A DNA stretch of 64,000 nt from JBHIYN01 sp041984235 (GTDB taxonomy: Bacteria > Pseudomonadota > Gammaproteobacteria > Ga0077536), in the NCBI GenBank assembly GCA_041984235.1, contig JBHIYN010000005.1, positions 62,001 to 126,000 of the forward strand, read 5' to 3'. How positions within the stretch are numbered: the stretch's first letter is position 1; every line of letters begins with the position of its first letter. Under the pieces are notes generated by a model, which saw nothing but the letters and a program-made list of their open reading frames with translations, was not told the origin of the DNA and made no database searches. Of the stretch, positions 18,199 to 26,617 are shown piece by piece. The position numbers and the translations under genes were made by a program.

Positions 18199-19160
18199 TT
18201 GAGCGCCAGCGCACCGACCAGCTCGGCGATGGCGCCGGTGCCGTGCCGGTCGAGATAGGCGCCCAGGTCACGGTTGATACGCGCGCACAGCAAGGGATCG
18301 TAGAACAGCCCCGTGCCGATGCCGACCGCGGTGGCTCCGGCGAGCATGAACTCCAGGGCATCATCGGCGCCGACGATACCGCCCTGGCCGATGATGGGGA
18401 TGCCATGGGCGCGCGCCACCGCGCCGACCTGGAACACCTTGAGCAGCGCGATGGGCTTGATCGCGGGCCCGGACAGGCCGCCCTGGTTGTTGCCGATGAC
18501 CGGGCGCCGGCGCTCGATGTCGATCGCCATGCCCATCAGGGTGTTGATGACGGCAAAACCGTCCGTCCCGGCCTCTATGCACAGGCGCGCATTCTCGGCA
18601 ATGTCGGTCTGGTTGGGTGACAGCTTGGTGATCAGCGGCTTGTCGGTGACCGCCCGGCACGCGGCGACGACACGCGCGGACATCTGCGGATCGTTACCGA
18701 AGGTCACCCCGCCTTCCTTGACGTTGGGACAGGAGATGTTGATCTCGATGGCGTCGATCGGCGAGTCGTCGAAGATCCGCGTGACCGCCTCGTACTCCTC
18801 CACCGTGGACCCGGAAACGTTGGCGATGAAACGGGTTTCGCTGAAATCGAGCCGCGGCAGGATGTCGTCGACAACCGCACGCGCGCCGGGATTCTGCAAA
18901 CCGATCGCGTTCAACATGCCACCCGGGGTCTCGAACACGCGGTGCGCGGGGTTGCCGAGGCGCGGCTCCAGCGTCGTACCTTTCAGGCACACTGCGCCGA
19001 CGTCGGCATTGGAGAAGCCCTCGACGCGCGTATACTCCTCGCCGAAGCCGACGCAGCCGGACAGCAGGACCAGCGGGGATGACAGATCCAGCCCGCACAG
19101 ATTGACGCGCAGGCGCGGGTCGCGTTCGGCGTCGCCGGGGCCGCTAGCGAGACGGGTCAT
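18189..19160 (-). CDS. pyrD: Dihydroorotate dehydrogenase, class 1 (type B-like)
   Basis: FMN enzyme of pyrimidine biosynthesis. The base is Cys144 in NISCPNVKEGG, the hallmark of class 1 rather than the Ser of membrane-bound class 2. PGGMLNAIGLQNPG and GLSGPAIKPIALLKV match the 1B catalytic subunit (PyrDB). Type 1B normally pairs with the Fe-S/FAD subunit PyrK, which is not encoded anywhere in this window. A 1B-type enzyme is uncommon in Gammaproteobacteria, which usually have class 2. The upstream 146 bases to trmL hold the divergent promoter region. Confidence 0.9.
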   Translation of the reverse strand: MTRLASGPGDAERDPRLRVNLCGLDLSSPLVLLSGCVGFGEEYTRVEGFSNADVGAVCLKGTTLEPRLGNPAHRVFETPGGMLNAIGLQNPGARAVVDDILPRLDFSETRFIANVSGSTVEEYEAVTRIFDDSPIDAIEINISCPNVKEGGVTFGNDPQMSARVVAACRAVTDKPLITKLSPNQTDIAENARLCIEAGTDGFAVINTLMGMAIDIERRRPVIGNNQGGLSGPAIKPIALLKVFQVGAVARAHGIPIIGQGGIVGADDALEFMLAGATAVGIGTGLFYDPLLCARINRDLGAYLDRHGTGAIAELVGALALNQA

Positions 19161-19306
19161 GGCAGCGCCGGCAATCTACGAACCTGGCTGCGGCGCGCGT
19201 CGTGCCGTGAATCGCCCGAGAACAGCCCGCAGTCCAGTCATGCAAGATTCCGTAATGGTCCCAGTCGCCAGGTGCCGCCCGCCGATCGGGGCCGGGTAGC
19301 CCGCAG

Positions 19307-19816
19307 ATGACGCTGGAAGTGGTTCTGTATCAGCCGGAGATCCCGCCCAATACCGGTAACATTATACGCCTGTGTGCCAATACCGGTGCGCGCCTGCACC
19401 TGGTCGAGCCGCTGGGCTTCGGTCTCGGCGACCGTGAACTGAAACGCGCGGGCCTCGATTACCACGAATATGCCACGGTCCGCACGCACCCCGATCTCGC
19501 GCACTGCCTGGCCGAGCTGGGAGACGTGCCGCTGTTCGCGTTCACCACCCGCGCCCGGCGCCCCATCGATGCCATCGCCTTCCCCCATCACAGTGCCCTG
19601 TTGTTCGGTCCGGAAACGCGCGGTCTGCCCGGGGAGGTCCTCGCCGCCATCGATCCCGCACGGCAGGTGCGGCTGCCGATGCGCGTGGGCGTGCGCAGCC
19701 TCAACCTCTCAAACGCGGTCGCGGTGGCGGTCTACGAGGCCTGGCGCCAGCACGGTTATCCCGGTGCAGATCACAAGTCGGTGGCGACCGACGCCGACAG
19801 CTCACGTCGAAAGTAG
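19307..19816 (+). CDS. trmL: tRNA (cytidine/uridine-2'-O-)-methyltransferase TrmL
   Basis: SPOUT methyltransferase that methylates the wobble ribose of tRNA-Leu isoacceptors. Family signatures are LYQPEIPPNTGNIIRLCANTG near the N-terminus, LLFGPETRGLP for SAM binding, and RSLNLSNAVAVAVYEAWRQ at the C-terminal knot. It is 169 residues, slightly longer than the 157-residue E. coli protein because of a polar tail. That tail overlaps the convergent mshP gene by 46 bases. Confidence 0.95.
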   Translation: MTLEVVLYQPEIPPNTGNIIRLCANTGARLHLVEPLGFGLGDRELKRAGLDYHEYATVRTHPDLAHCLAELGDVPLFAFTTRARRPIDAIAFPHHSALLFGPETRGLPGEVLAAIDPARQVRLPMRVGVRSLNLSNAVAVAVYEAWRQHGYPGADHKSVATDADSSRRK

Positions 19817-20187
19817 TCGTCGGCCCCCGCGCTGCCAACCTCGGCGACGGCATCGATGTCGAAAATGGAATAGCTCGAGGCGCCCTCGGTGACCTCCGTC
19901 TCGAAGCAGGTCACGCGCACCGTGAAACCGCCGCCCGCCGCGCCCGGAATCGCGAAGCTCGCCGGTGACGCGAAGCAATCAGGATTGGCGAGGTTGCCCA
20001 GCACCTGGTGCACACCCCATTCGACGCCGCTGCGCGCCGCCTGGTGGGCCCGCATACCGACCACCGCGTAGCTCGACGCAGTGCGTCCGGCCGCGCCGAT
20101 CCCGGCCATGAAGGCGGCGATCAACGCGACCACCACGACGATGAAGATCGCGCTGATGATGCCGAAGCCCCGTTGCCTGCCGCGCAT
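19771..20187 (-). CDS. mshP: MSHA pilus minor pilin-like protein MshP
   Basis: A 138-residue protein with a basic N-terminus and one hydrophobic helix (GFGIISAIFIVVVVALIAAFM) of the pilin-like type, then a globular part with two cysteines. It is the last gene of the MSHA block, after mshO, which is the position of mshP in Vibrio and Shewanella. The ATG at 20187 shares a base with the mshO stop; a GTG one codon upstream is equally possible. No mshQ follows: trmL converges on it instead. Confidence 0.8.
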   Translation of the reverse strand: MRGRQRGFGIISAIFIVVVVALIAAFMAGIGAAGRTASSYAVVGMRAHQAARSGVEWGVHQVLGNLANPDCFASPASFAIPGAAGGGFTVRVTCFETEVTEGASSYSIFDIDAVAEVGSAGADDYFRRELSASVATDL

Positions 20188-21128
20188 CACGGTATGTTCG
20201 GCACGTGTGCCTGCTGAAACAGCCTGATCACCTCGTCGGGCGCGTCGCTGTCAGCGAGGGCCAGGGTTACCGTGACCAGCGCCGCGCGGGTCGCGCTGCC
20301 GGGATCGTAGGAGAAGCTGCACGCAGTCACCTTGTCCGCCAGTACGCGGGGCGCTGTCGCCGGCGGCGCGCCGGCGTTCGGCTGTAGCGCGTCGATGGCG
20401 TAGCCGTCGTAGCGCGACAGGGTGCCGGCGGCGAGGTTGCAGACGTAGCTGACCGGGGTGTCGACGACGTAAAAGCGCTGCTGTGGTGAAGCCAGGGGAA
20501 AGTTACCGAGGTCGTGCACGAAGCGGATCTCCTTGCCCGCCGCATCGGCGGCCTCGATACCGGCGACATTGTCACCGCAGTAGGCGTTCGTGCGCACGCT
20601 GACGCCGGCTGCCGCGCAATCGGCGGGCTGCCCGGTGTTGTAGACCACCAGGCAGTCGATAGTGCCATCCGCCATGCAGGCGGCCGTGCTCGCCGCGCCG
20701 CCACCGCAATTGGACGGTACCGCGGTACAGATCTCGCCGAAGGCATCGATGGCGTCGCCATCGAGGACCTGGAAGCTGACGTCGGTGCCGGTGAAGTCGA
20801 GGGCATCGCACACGCTGCCGGGACAGGTCGCGCCGGAGGGATCGCTGGCCGCGCGGTAGCGCCCGCCGGTGCGGGTACGCAGGAACTCCAGTGCCGTTCC
20901 GCCGGAGATGCGCACGCTGTTGGGCAGCGCCAGGCGCGCTTCGCGCGTCATGCGCGCGAGCGCCGTGCTGCCGGCATCGACCAGTGCGGCGCGCCGGGTA
21001 ACATCCTCGAACGCGAGCAGCGGCCGGGATATGTTGCGCCCGAGCATGACCGCAACAACAGCACTGACGGCGATCACCACGATCATCTCGATTAACGTGA
21101 AGCCCGTATTACCGCGCACGATCTTCAC
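20187..21128 (-). CDS. mshO: MSHA minor pseudopilin MshO
   Basis: Type IV prepilin of 313 residues with leader MKIVRGNTG, cleavage before FTLIEMIVV and the conserved Glu5. The long cysteine-containing C-terminal domain is typical of large minor pilins (PilW/GspJ-like), and operon position identifies it as MshO. The start is a GTG that overlaps the mshD stop (GTGA). It probably helps prime pilus assembly at the inner membrane. Confidence 0.85.
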   Translation of the reverse strand: MKIVRGNTGFTLIEMIVVIAVSAVVAVMLGRNISRPLLAFEDVTRRAALVDAGSTALARMTREARLALPNSVRISGGTALEFLRTRTGGRYRAASDPSGATCPGSVCDALDFTGTDVSFQVLDGDAIDAFGEICTAVPSNCGGGAASTAACMADGTIDCLVVYNTGQPADCAAAGVSVRTNAYCGDNVAGIEAADAAGKEIRFVHDLGNFPLASPQQRFYVVDTPVSYVCNLAAGTLSRYDGYAIDALQPNAGAPPATAPRVLADKVTACSFSYDPGSATRAALVTVTLALADSDAPDEVIRLFQQAHVPNIP

Positions 21129-21685
21129 TGGGCGTTGCTGCGAAAGGCGGACAAGGCAATGTCATGCTCGAGTCCACCGTGAGACACCGTCACGTCGACG
21201 CGCACCACCTCACCGCTGTCCGCCGCGATCGCGGGGCTGCCGAAGGTGAAGCCGCTGTCGACGACCTCCACTTCCACACGGTAGGCGCCCAGGCCATTGA
21301 GGGGGGCGTCGTTGCGATCGCGCGCGCCGGCATCCACGATGCCATCGTAATCGCAGATGTCGTCGTAGACCGCGCGCGAGCTTTCGACCGGCCCCACGCC
21401 CGCGCCGCCGCACACCCCGCAGGCGCTGGTCGTACATTTCTGGCGACAGGCCTGCGTCAGCGGCGCCATGTCCGGGTCGCAGAAGCCAGCCTGTACGACC
21501 TCCTCCAGGTAGGCTTCGGCAATCGCCGCCGCCTGCTGCTCGATCATGGGATCGGCCGAGCGGCTGACGCCCGCAGAGATGGCCAGCATCAGGCCGAAGG
21601 TCGCGATCGAGACGATGACAATCGACGCCACCAGCTCGATCAGCGTGGTGCCGTGCTGCCGCACGGATGGGGCTGCACGGATCAC
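21125..21685 (-). CDS. mshD: MSHA minor pilin MshD
   Basis: Prepilin of 186 residues: leader ending HG, then TTLIELVASIVIVSIATFGLM with Glu5 retained and the usual Phe1 replaced by Thr. The body has seven cysteines, five of them clustered (FCDPD, ACRQKCTTSACGVCGG), suggesting disulfides. The GTG start overlaps the mshC stop (GTGA). Position between mshC and mshO supports MshD. Confidence 0.85.
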   Translation of the reverse strand: MIRAAPSVRQHGTTLIELVASIVIVSIATFGLMLAISAGVSRSADPMIEQQAAAIAEAYLEEVVQAGFCDPDMAPLTQACRQKCTTSACGVCGGAGVGPVESSRAVYDDICDYDGIVDAGARDRNDAPLNGLGAYRVEVEVVDSGFTFGSPAIAADSGEVVRVDVTVSHGGLEHDIALSAFRSNAQ

Positions 21686-22179
21686 AAGCCACGCACCAGC
21701 CCGGTCTCCGGGGTCACCTGCAGCGTGCGGTCGTCGATCGCGATCTGCAGATTGGCGGGCGCGGTGATCAGGGCTCCGGCGAGATCGCGCGGTCGACCGA
21801 TGCGGTCGAAGTAGAAGGTGAGGTCACCGATCACGTCGACATCGTTCGGCGCATCCAGCGCGAGCAATCCGCCGCCGGGCTGCGCCACCGTCTCCAGCGG
21901 CCCGGTGCGCACGGTGCAGTCCGCCCCGCCGGTCCAGCGCGACACGGTGAGGGTGTCGGCGGCACCGGCGAAGCTGACCCGTATGCTGCAGCCGGACGCC
22001 ACGGCGAGCTTGTGTGCGTAGCGCGTCGCTGCCAGGCATTGCTCGTAGAAGCCGCGCGAGGCGAACACGTCGATGCCCGTGAACCGTGGCAGCAGGGCGA
22101 TGGCGATGATTCCCATGATCACCATGACCGCGACCAGCTCGACCAGGGTGAAGCCGTTCGCACGAATGCGCCCGTTCAT
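21682..22179 (-). CDS. mshC: MSHA minor pilin MshC
   Basis: Prepilin of 165 residues, leader MNGRIRANG, cleavage before FTLVELVAVMVIMGIIAIALLPRF, with Glu5 and the Pro near position 22. The length and GspH-like body fit MshC. It starts by ATGA overlap with the O-antigen-ligase-like gene upstream, which ties that gene to the pilus operon. Confidence 0.86.
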   Translation of the reverse strand: MNGRIRANGFTLVELVAVMVIMGIIAIALLPRFTGIDVFASRGFYEQCLAATRYAHKLAVASGCSIRVSFAGAADTLTVSRWTGGADCTVRTGPLETVAQPGGGLLALDAPNDVDVIGDLTFYFDRIGRPRDLAGALITAPANLQIAIDDRTLQVTPETGLVRGL

Positions 22180-24167
22180 TGCCCGCCCTCGCTCACTATC
22201 ATCCGCACCCGCGCGATCGCGGCGTCCGCCTCCGCCGCCCCGTATTCATCATGCGCCTGGCGGCGCAGGTCCCGCAACAGGCCGAGGTACTCGATGACCT
22301 GGGGATGCCGCGGGAAGACCTCCGCCAGGCCTTCCTCGAGTACCGACCGCGCGCTCGCCGGCCGTCCCGCATCGAGCAGGAAACGCGCCATCTCCAGGCG
22401 CACGGGAAAGTAGCGGGGGTCGAGACGCAAAGCCTCATTGTAATGGCGCGCCAGCGCCTGGAGCCGGGCGTTCGGATCGGCCGCGAGGCGACGCTGGTCG
22501 AGCAAGAACCTGCTGTACGGGACCAGCGGGCTGAAGGGATTGGCTCGCCGCGCGGCCTCTATGGCATCGTCCGCCGCGGCCAGCAGCGCCGCGCGGCGGG
22601 CGGGATCAGCGGCGGCGTCGTAGCCGGCGAGATAGAGGCTCGCCCGTGCGGCAGCGGTCTGCACGTTGGGGTACCAGCGCGCCGCGCGCGACAGCCGCCG
22701 CCCCGCCTCCTCCAGGCGACCGGCGGCGAGCGCGGCGACACCGCGCTGCTGCTCGAGCGCCATCAGGTTGGCCGGTACCAGCACCGCGGCCGGCACCAGC
22801 ACCAGGGCTGCGGCGACCAGGCGCGTGACCCACGCGCCCATGCGCCGGCGCAGGTCGATGTGCGGCGTGCGCGCCGCTCGGGAGATGACGTCGAACCGGG
22901 CCATCACGACGCCGAGTACGACCAGGGTAGCCGGCACGTAGTAGTTGTAGGAAAACATGGCGTGGCCGGTGACTGCGGCGATGCCCCAGAAGCAGGCTGC
23001 CAGCTGCAGCGCGCGGGGCTGATCGGCAACAGCCACCCGCCGGGCGTGGTGGTAGCGCCGCATCAGCACCGCTCCGAGCACCACGCCCAACGCGATCCCG
23101 GGGACGCCCAGCTCGATCGCAATCTGCAGGGGATCGCAGTGCGCGTAGAGGCGATCGGATCGCTCGGCCGGCATCGCCACCTGCGGATAGACGAAACGGA
23201 AACTCCCGGGGCCGAAGCCGTGCCACGGCGTCGCCTCGAGCACGCGCGCGCTGCCACGCCAGATCATCAGGCGCTGCATGGCCGACGCCGCTTTCTCCTC
23301 CGTCTTGCGCGCCAGGACCACCCCCGTGCCGTCATCATCCGACTCGCCGTAGCTGCCCGCGTCCGCGCCTTCGTCGACCTCGCTGACGAGCGCGTCGCCG
23401 ACCACGCGCAGGCTGCGCACCGCATCCACAGCCTCGCCGGTCAGCGCGACGTCGGCGGCGAGGAGGGCCCACAACACGAGCGCGAGCGCGGGTTTGCCGC
23501 AGCTGCCGCGGGCGCTGCGCGGGAGCGACAGGTAGAAGCCGGCGAAAGCGACGGCCAGCGCCGCCAGCGCGCCGCGGCTGGTGCTGTAGAAGATCGTGTA
23601 CAGCATGACGAACAGCCCGGCCGTCAGCAGCCGCGCGCGCCACCGTGAGTCGTGCGCGGACCAGGCCGCAGCCGCCAGCGGCAGAGCGGTGAATACCGGC
23701 AGTAGCAGGAAGCCGCTGAGCGAGTTGCGCTGGGCGAAGGTGGCACTGAACGTCGGTCGTGGCACGAACAGGACCTCGGCCAGCGCGGCCAGCGCGAGGA
23801 CGGCACCCAGCAGCACGATGCCGTGGGCCAGCCGCGTCCAGGCGCGCGGGTCGTGCACCACGCTCACGGCGGCGGCGAACGCCAGCATCAGCACCAGCTG
23901 CTGGAACAACGCCAGCGAGGCATCGGCCGGCGCAATGCCCAGTGCCGCCGCCAGCACCAGCCACAGGCCGAGCGCCAGCAGCACGCAGGCGATCGCCGAG
24001 CGCTGCAGCGTCCCGCCACGGGCACGCGTGTCGAGCAGGGCGACCGCGGCAAGGGTCGCCAGGGCGAGCGTAGTCGCAGCCAGCGACCACAGGGAGAAGC
24101 CCTGGATCAGCGCTGCCAGCACCAGCGCCCCGAGCAGGCCTGGCTCGAGAAGATGGCCGCGCTTCAC
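22176..24167 (-). CDS. O-antigen-ligase-like membrane protein with TPR tail
   Basis: About ten transmembrane segments in the first ~430 residues belong to the Wzy_C/O-antigen ligase superfamily. Evidence is AQRNSLSGFLLLPVF, then a long loop with WHGFGPGSFRFVYPQV and YAHCDPLQIAIELGVPG. The last ~200 residues are TPR-like helices. The family includes WaaL, Wzy polymerases and PglL/TfpO-type O-oligosaccharyltransferases. It sits between mshA and mshC and overlaps mshC by four bases, so a pilin glycosyltransferase role is plausible but inferred. The start is uncertain: GTG at 24167 is used because the GTG at 24203 lies inside a strong hairpin. Confidence 0.75.
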   Translation of the reverse strand: MKRGHLLEPGLLGALVLAALIQGFSLWSLAATTLALATLAAVALLDTRARGGTLQRSAIACVLLALGLWLVLAAALGIAPADASLALFQQLVLMLAFAAAVSVVHDPRAWTRLAHGIVLLGAVLALAALAEVLFVPRPTFSATFAQRNSLSGFLLLPVFTALPLAAAAWSAHDSRWRARLLTAGLFVMLYTIFYSTSRGALAALAVAFAGFYLSLPRSARGSCGKPALALVLWALLAADVALTGEAVDAVRSLRVVGDALVSEVDEGADAGSYGESDDDGTGVVLARKTEEKAASAMQRLMIWRGSARVLEATPWHGFGPGSFRFVYPQVAMPAERSDRLYAHCDPLQIAIELGVPGIALGVVLGAVLMRRYHHARRVAVADQPRALQLAACFWGIAAVTGHAMFSYNYYVPATLVVLGVVMARFDVISRAARTPHIDLRRRMGAWVTRLVAAALVLVPAAVLVPANLMALEQQRGVAALAAGRLEEAGRRLSRAARWYPNVQTAAARASLYLAGYDAAADPARRAALLAAADDAIEAARRANPFSPLVPYSRFLLDQRRLAADPNARLQALARHYNEALRLDPRYFPVRLEMARFLLDAGRPASARSVLEEGLAEVFPRHPQVIEYLGLLRDLRRQAHDEYGAAEADAAIARVRMIVSEGGQ

Positions 24168-24191
24168 CGTGCTGCCCGGGGCAGCGGTGCC

Positions 24192-24219
24192 ACGGGCGGC
24201 CACCTCAGTGGCCGCCCGT
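24192..24219 (-). terminator. 12-base-pair hairpin between mshA and the ligase-like gene
   Basis: A perfect 12-bp inverted repeat (24192-24203 and 24208-24219, loop of four) starts 20 bases after the mshA stop. No U tract follows, so readthrough is likely. Such structures after major pilin genes commonly stabilise the pilin message or attenuate downstream expression. Confidence 0.5.
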
Positions 24220-24239
24220 CACCGCGGGTCGTAGCAGGG

Positions 24240-24674
24240 CTAGCAGCCCGTCGTGGTCGAGCTGATGTTGGGCGGTGTGACCGAGGAGTCGTACTCTGCG
24301 ATGCAGGTCGCCGGATCGTTGGCACCGGTGGCGGCGAACCCCGTGCCCTGCAGCGTGTAGCCGTTGCCGTCCGGCGGCTCCTGCAGCGCGGCGGAGATGT
24401 TGACCAGTCCATCCGGGTAACCATCCGAATTGGTGGTCACGTTGGCCCCTTCCATGCTCACCGTCGGCGGGCCGGCGCTGCCGCCCTGCGCCAGCCACAC
24501 CGCGTGCACCAATGCCGAGGCGCTGCGGATTGCGCCCTCCAGCCCCTGTACCGAGGCGGCACGGGCCTGAACTTCGAGATTGGCGAAGCGCGGGATCGCA
24601 AAAGCGGACAGGATGCCGAGGATGACGATCACCGAGATCAGCTCGATCAGGGTAAAACCGGCTTGCTTGTTCAT
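24240..24674 (-). CDS. mshA: MSHA major pilin MshA
   Basis: Type IVa prepilin of 144 residues: leader MNKQAG, cleavage before FTLIELISVIVILGILSAFA, with Glu5 and PRFANLEVQARAASVQGL following. Two cysteines near the C-terminus (TCIAEYD and the terminal GC) enclose a D-region-like loop rich in Ser and Thr (SVTPPNISSTTTG). The ATG at 24674 has GGAGAG seven bases upstream; the longer open frame upstream is not used. It is the first pilin after the assembly genes, and a hairpin follows it. Confidence 0.9.
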   Translation of the reverse strand: MNKQAGFTLIELISVIVILGILSAFAIPRFANLEVQARAASVQGLEGAIRSASALVHAVWLAQGGSAGPPTVSMEGANVTTNSDGYPDGLVNISAALQEPPDGNGYTLQGTGFAATGANDPATCIAEYDSSVTPPNISSTTTGC

Positions 24675-24838
24675 CTGTACTCTCCTATTCCCGGTCGGGT
24701 TTCGATGGCGGCCAGCCTGCCGGGAATGCAGTAGCTGGACGTAATGTAAGTGCGAAACGTCGCTCATTCACTCGTTTGCAGCGTATTTTTTCGATACCCG
24801 GGGGTCTCCCCGGGCTGCTTTGTGACCTATTCCGCAGT

Positions 24839-25357
24839 TCATGGTGCCGCTGGCCGCCCCTCTGCCATGCGCACCAGGCGTGCACCGACCACGCGCCGCG
24901 CTGCGCCATCCCCGGCCTTTGTGTCGGCAAAATGCGCTTCGAGCTTGAAACGCAGCAGCGGAGGCTCCCCGTGGGCGCCGGGTAATGCGTCGCCCGCAAT
25001 GCTGCGGTAGGCGACCAGCCCGCTGTCCGCGATGTAGATCCATTCCCCTGGCGCGACCGTGGTCCAGTCGATACGGTGCTCGCGGGTGAAGGTCCGCATC
25101 TCGCCGCGGCCGATGTGGCGCACGATCTCCGGTATCGTCATGGGCGCGGCGTCGCCCGACACGAAGCGCGTGCGCAGTGTCATCAGGCGCGCGCGCATGT
25201 CCTGCACGCGGGTTGCCACGATGGCCTCCTCGGCCGCCAGCTCCACCGCCTGCATACGTGCCATGAACAACCCGATCAGCACAGCGATCACCACGATCCC
25301 CAGCGCCAGCTCCAGGCGGCTCAGGTTGCGTTGCAGCGAAGCGGTCGTACCGGCCAT
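24839..25357 (-). CDS. mshF: MshF-like pilus biogenesis protein
   Basis: A 172-residue protein with a single N-terminal membrane helix (LELALGIVVIAVLIGLFMA) and a soluble remainder. The helix begins pilin-like (LSRLE) but no Gly cleavage site precedes it, so it probably stays anchored uncleaved. The call rests on position between mshG and mshA, where mshF lies in Vibrio; sequence similarity is too low to judge by eye. No mshB prepilin is found between it and mshA. The 164 bases to mshA contain a short hairpin at 24797-24814 and no convincing promoter. Confidence 0.6.
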   Translation of the reverse strand: MAGTTASLQRNLSRLELALGIVVIAVLIGLFMARMQAVELAAEEAIVATRVQDMRARLMTLRTRFVSGDAAPMTIPEIVRHIGRGEMRTFTREHRIDWTTVAPGEWIYIADSGLVAYRSIAGDALPGAHGEPPLLRFKLEAHFADTKAGDGAARRVVGARLVRMAEGRPAAP

Positions 25358-25387
25358 TCATGCGCTCACCGTCATCGTGCTCGTCGT

Positions 25388-26617
25388 TCAGCTGCGCAGC
25401 TTGACGCTGGCCATGTCCCACATCGGCAGGAACACGCCGAGCGCCAGGATCAGGACCAACACGGCCATGATCACGATCAGGATGGGTTCGATCGCCTGCG
25501 ACAGGTTCTTGATGTCGTAGTCCACTTCGCGCTCGTAGAAACCGGCCACTTCTTCCAGCAGGTCGTCGATCGCGCCTGACTCTTCGCCCACCGACAGCAT
25601 TTGCAGCACCAGTGGCGAGAACATCTCGGTATGCCCCGCGCTGCGCGTCAGGCTGTCACCGCGTTCGACGCCGACCCGCATTTCGCGGATGCGCGATCCG
25701 ACGTACTCGTTGTCGATGGCGCGCGAGACCACGGACAAGGCCTGTACCAGCGGCACGCCCGAGCCCAGCGACATGGAGAACGAGCGCGCGAACCGGCCCA
25801 GGGTCGCGCGGTAGAGGATGCTGCCGACGATCGGCAGCTTGAGCTTGTAGCGATCCCACAGGAAGCGGCCGCTCTCGGTTTTGACCCATGCTCGCGCGGC
25901 GAATACCGCGGCCACGATCCCGGCCAGCAGCGGGATCCAGAACTGCACGAAGAAATCGGAGGTGCCGATGAGGATACGCGTCGCCAGTGGCAGCTCCACC
26001 CCGGCGCGCTCGAACACCCGTGCGAACTGCGGTACGACCACGACGTTGATGATGCCGATGGCGAGGCCGATGGCAATGACGACGAAGGTCGGATAGCGCA
26101 GGGCACTCTTGATGCGGGCGCGGGTATCGCGCTCGAGCTCGAGATACTCGGACAGGCGCAGCAGCGCCTCGTCGAGGCGGCCGGTATTCTCGCCCACGCG
26201 TACCGTGTTGACGAACAGCGAAGAGAAGATGTCCGGATGACGCCCGAGCGCGGTGGAGAAATCACGCCCGCTTTCGAGATCGCGCTGGATGTCGTGCAGC
26301 GCCTCGACCAGCACTTCGTTGCGCGTCGATCGCGCCAGGCCCGACATGGCCTGGTTGATCGGCACGCCGGCGCGCATCAGGGTGTACATCTGGCGCGAGA
26401 ACAGGATGAGGTCCTCGAGCTCCGGCGCACGCTGTGTGAATACGCGCTTGAGCTGGGCCAGCGCATCGCCGCTGGCGGCTGCCGTCTCGGTAATGTCGAC
26501 CGGCGTGATCCCGCTGCTCATGAGCTGCGCGGCGACGGCATCCATGCTCGCCGCCTCGAGCATGCCTTCGACCATGCCGCCCGCGCCATCGCGCCCGCGG
26601 TACCTGAAATTAGCCAC
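25388..26617 (-). CDS. mshG: MSHA inner-membrane platform protein MshG
   Basis: GspF/PilC-family platform protein, 409 residues, with two repeated T2SSF domains: the first carries FSRQMYTLMRAGVPINQAM, the second FARSFSMSLGSGVPLVQAL. Each domain precedes a membrane segment (LRYPTFVVIAIGLAIGIINV and ILIVIMAVLVLILALGVFLP). It links the ATPase MshE to pilin assembly in the inner membrane. It overlaps the end of mshE by eight bases. Confidence 0.95.
   Translation of the reverse strand: MANFRYRGRDGAGGMVEGMLEAASMDAVAAQLMSSGITPVDITETAAASGDALAQLKRVFTQRAPELEDLILFSRQMYTLMRAGVPINQAMSGLARSTRNEVLVEALHDIQRDLESGRDFSTALGRHPDIFSSLFVNTVRVGENTGRLDEALLRLSEYLELERDTRARIKSALRYPTFVVIAIGLAIGIINVVVVPQFARVFERAGVELPLATRILIGTSDFFVQFWIPLLAGIVAAVFAARAWVKTESGRFLWDRYKLKLPIVGSILYRATLGRFARSFSMSLGSGVPLVQALSVVSRAIDNEYVGSRIREMRVGVERGDSLTRSAGHTEMFSPLVLQMLSVGEESGAIDDLLEEVAGFYEREVDYDIKNLSQAIEPILIVIMAVLVLILALGVFLPMWDMASVKLRS

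Noticed and set aside
24797..24814. CCCGGGG/CCCCGGG inverted repeat between the mshF-like gene and mshA as an intrinsic terminator
   Set aside because: In the transcribed direction it is followed by an A run, not a U run. It may still be an RNA structure, but not a terminator by the usual rule.
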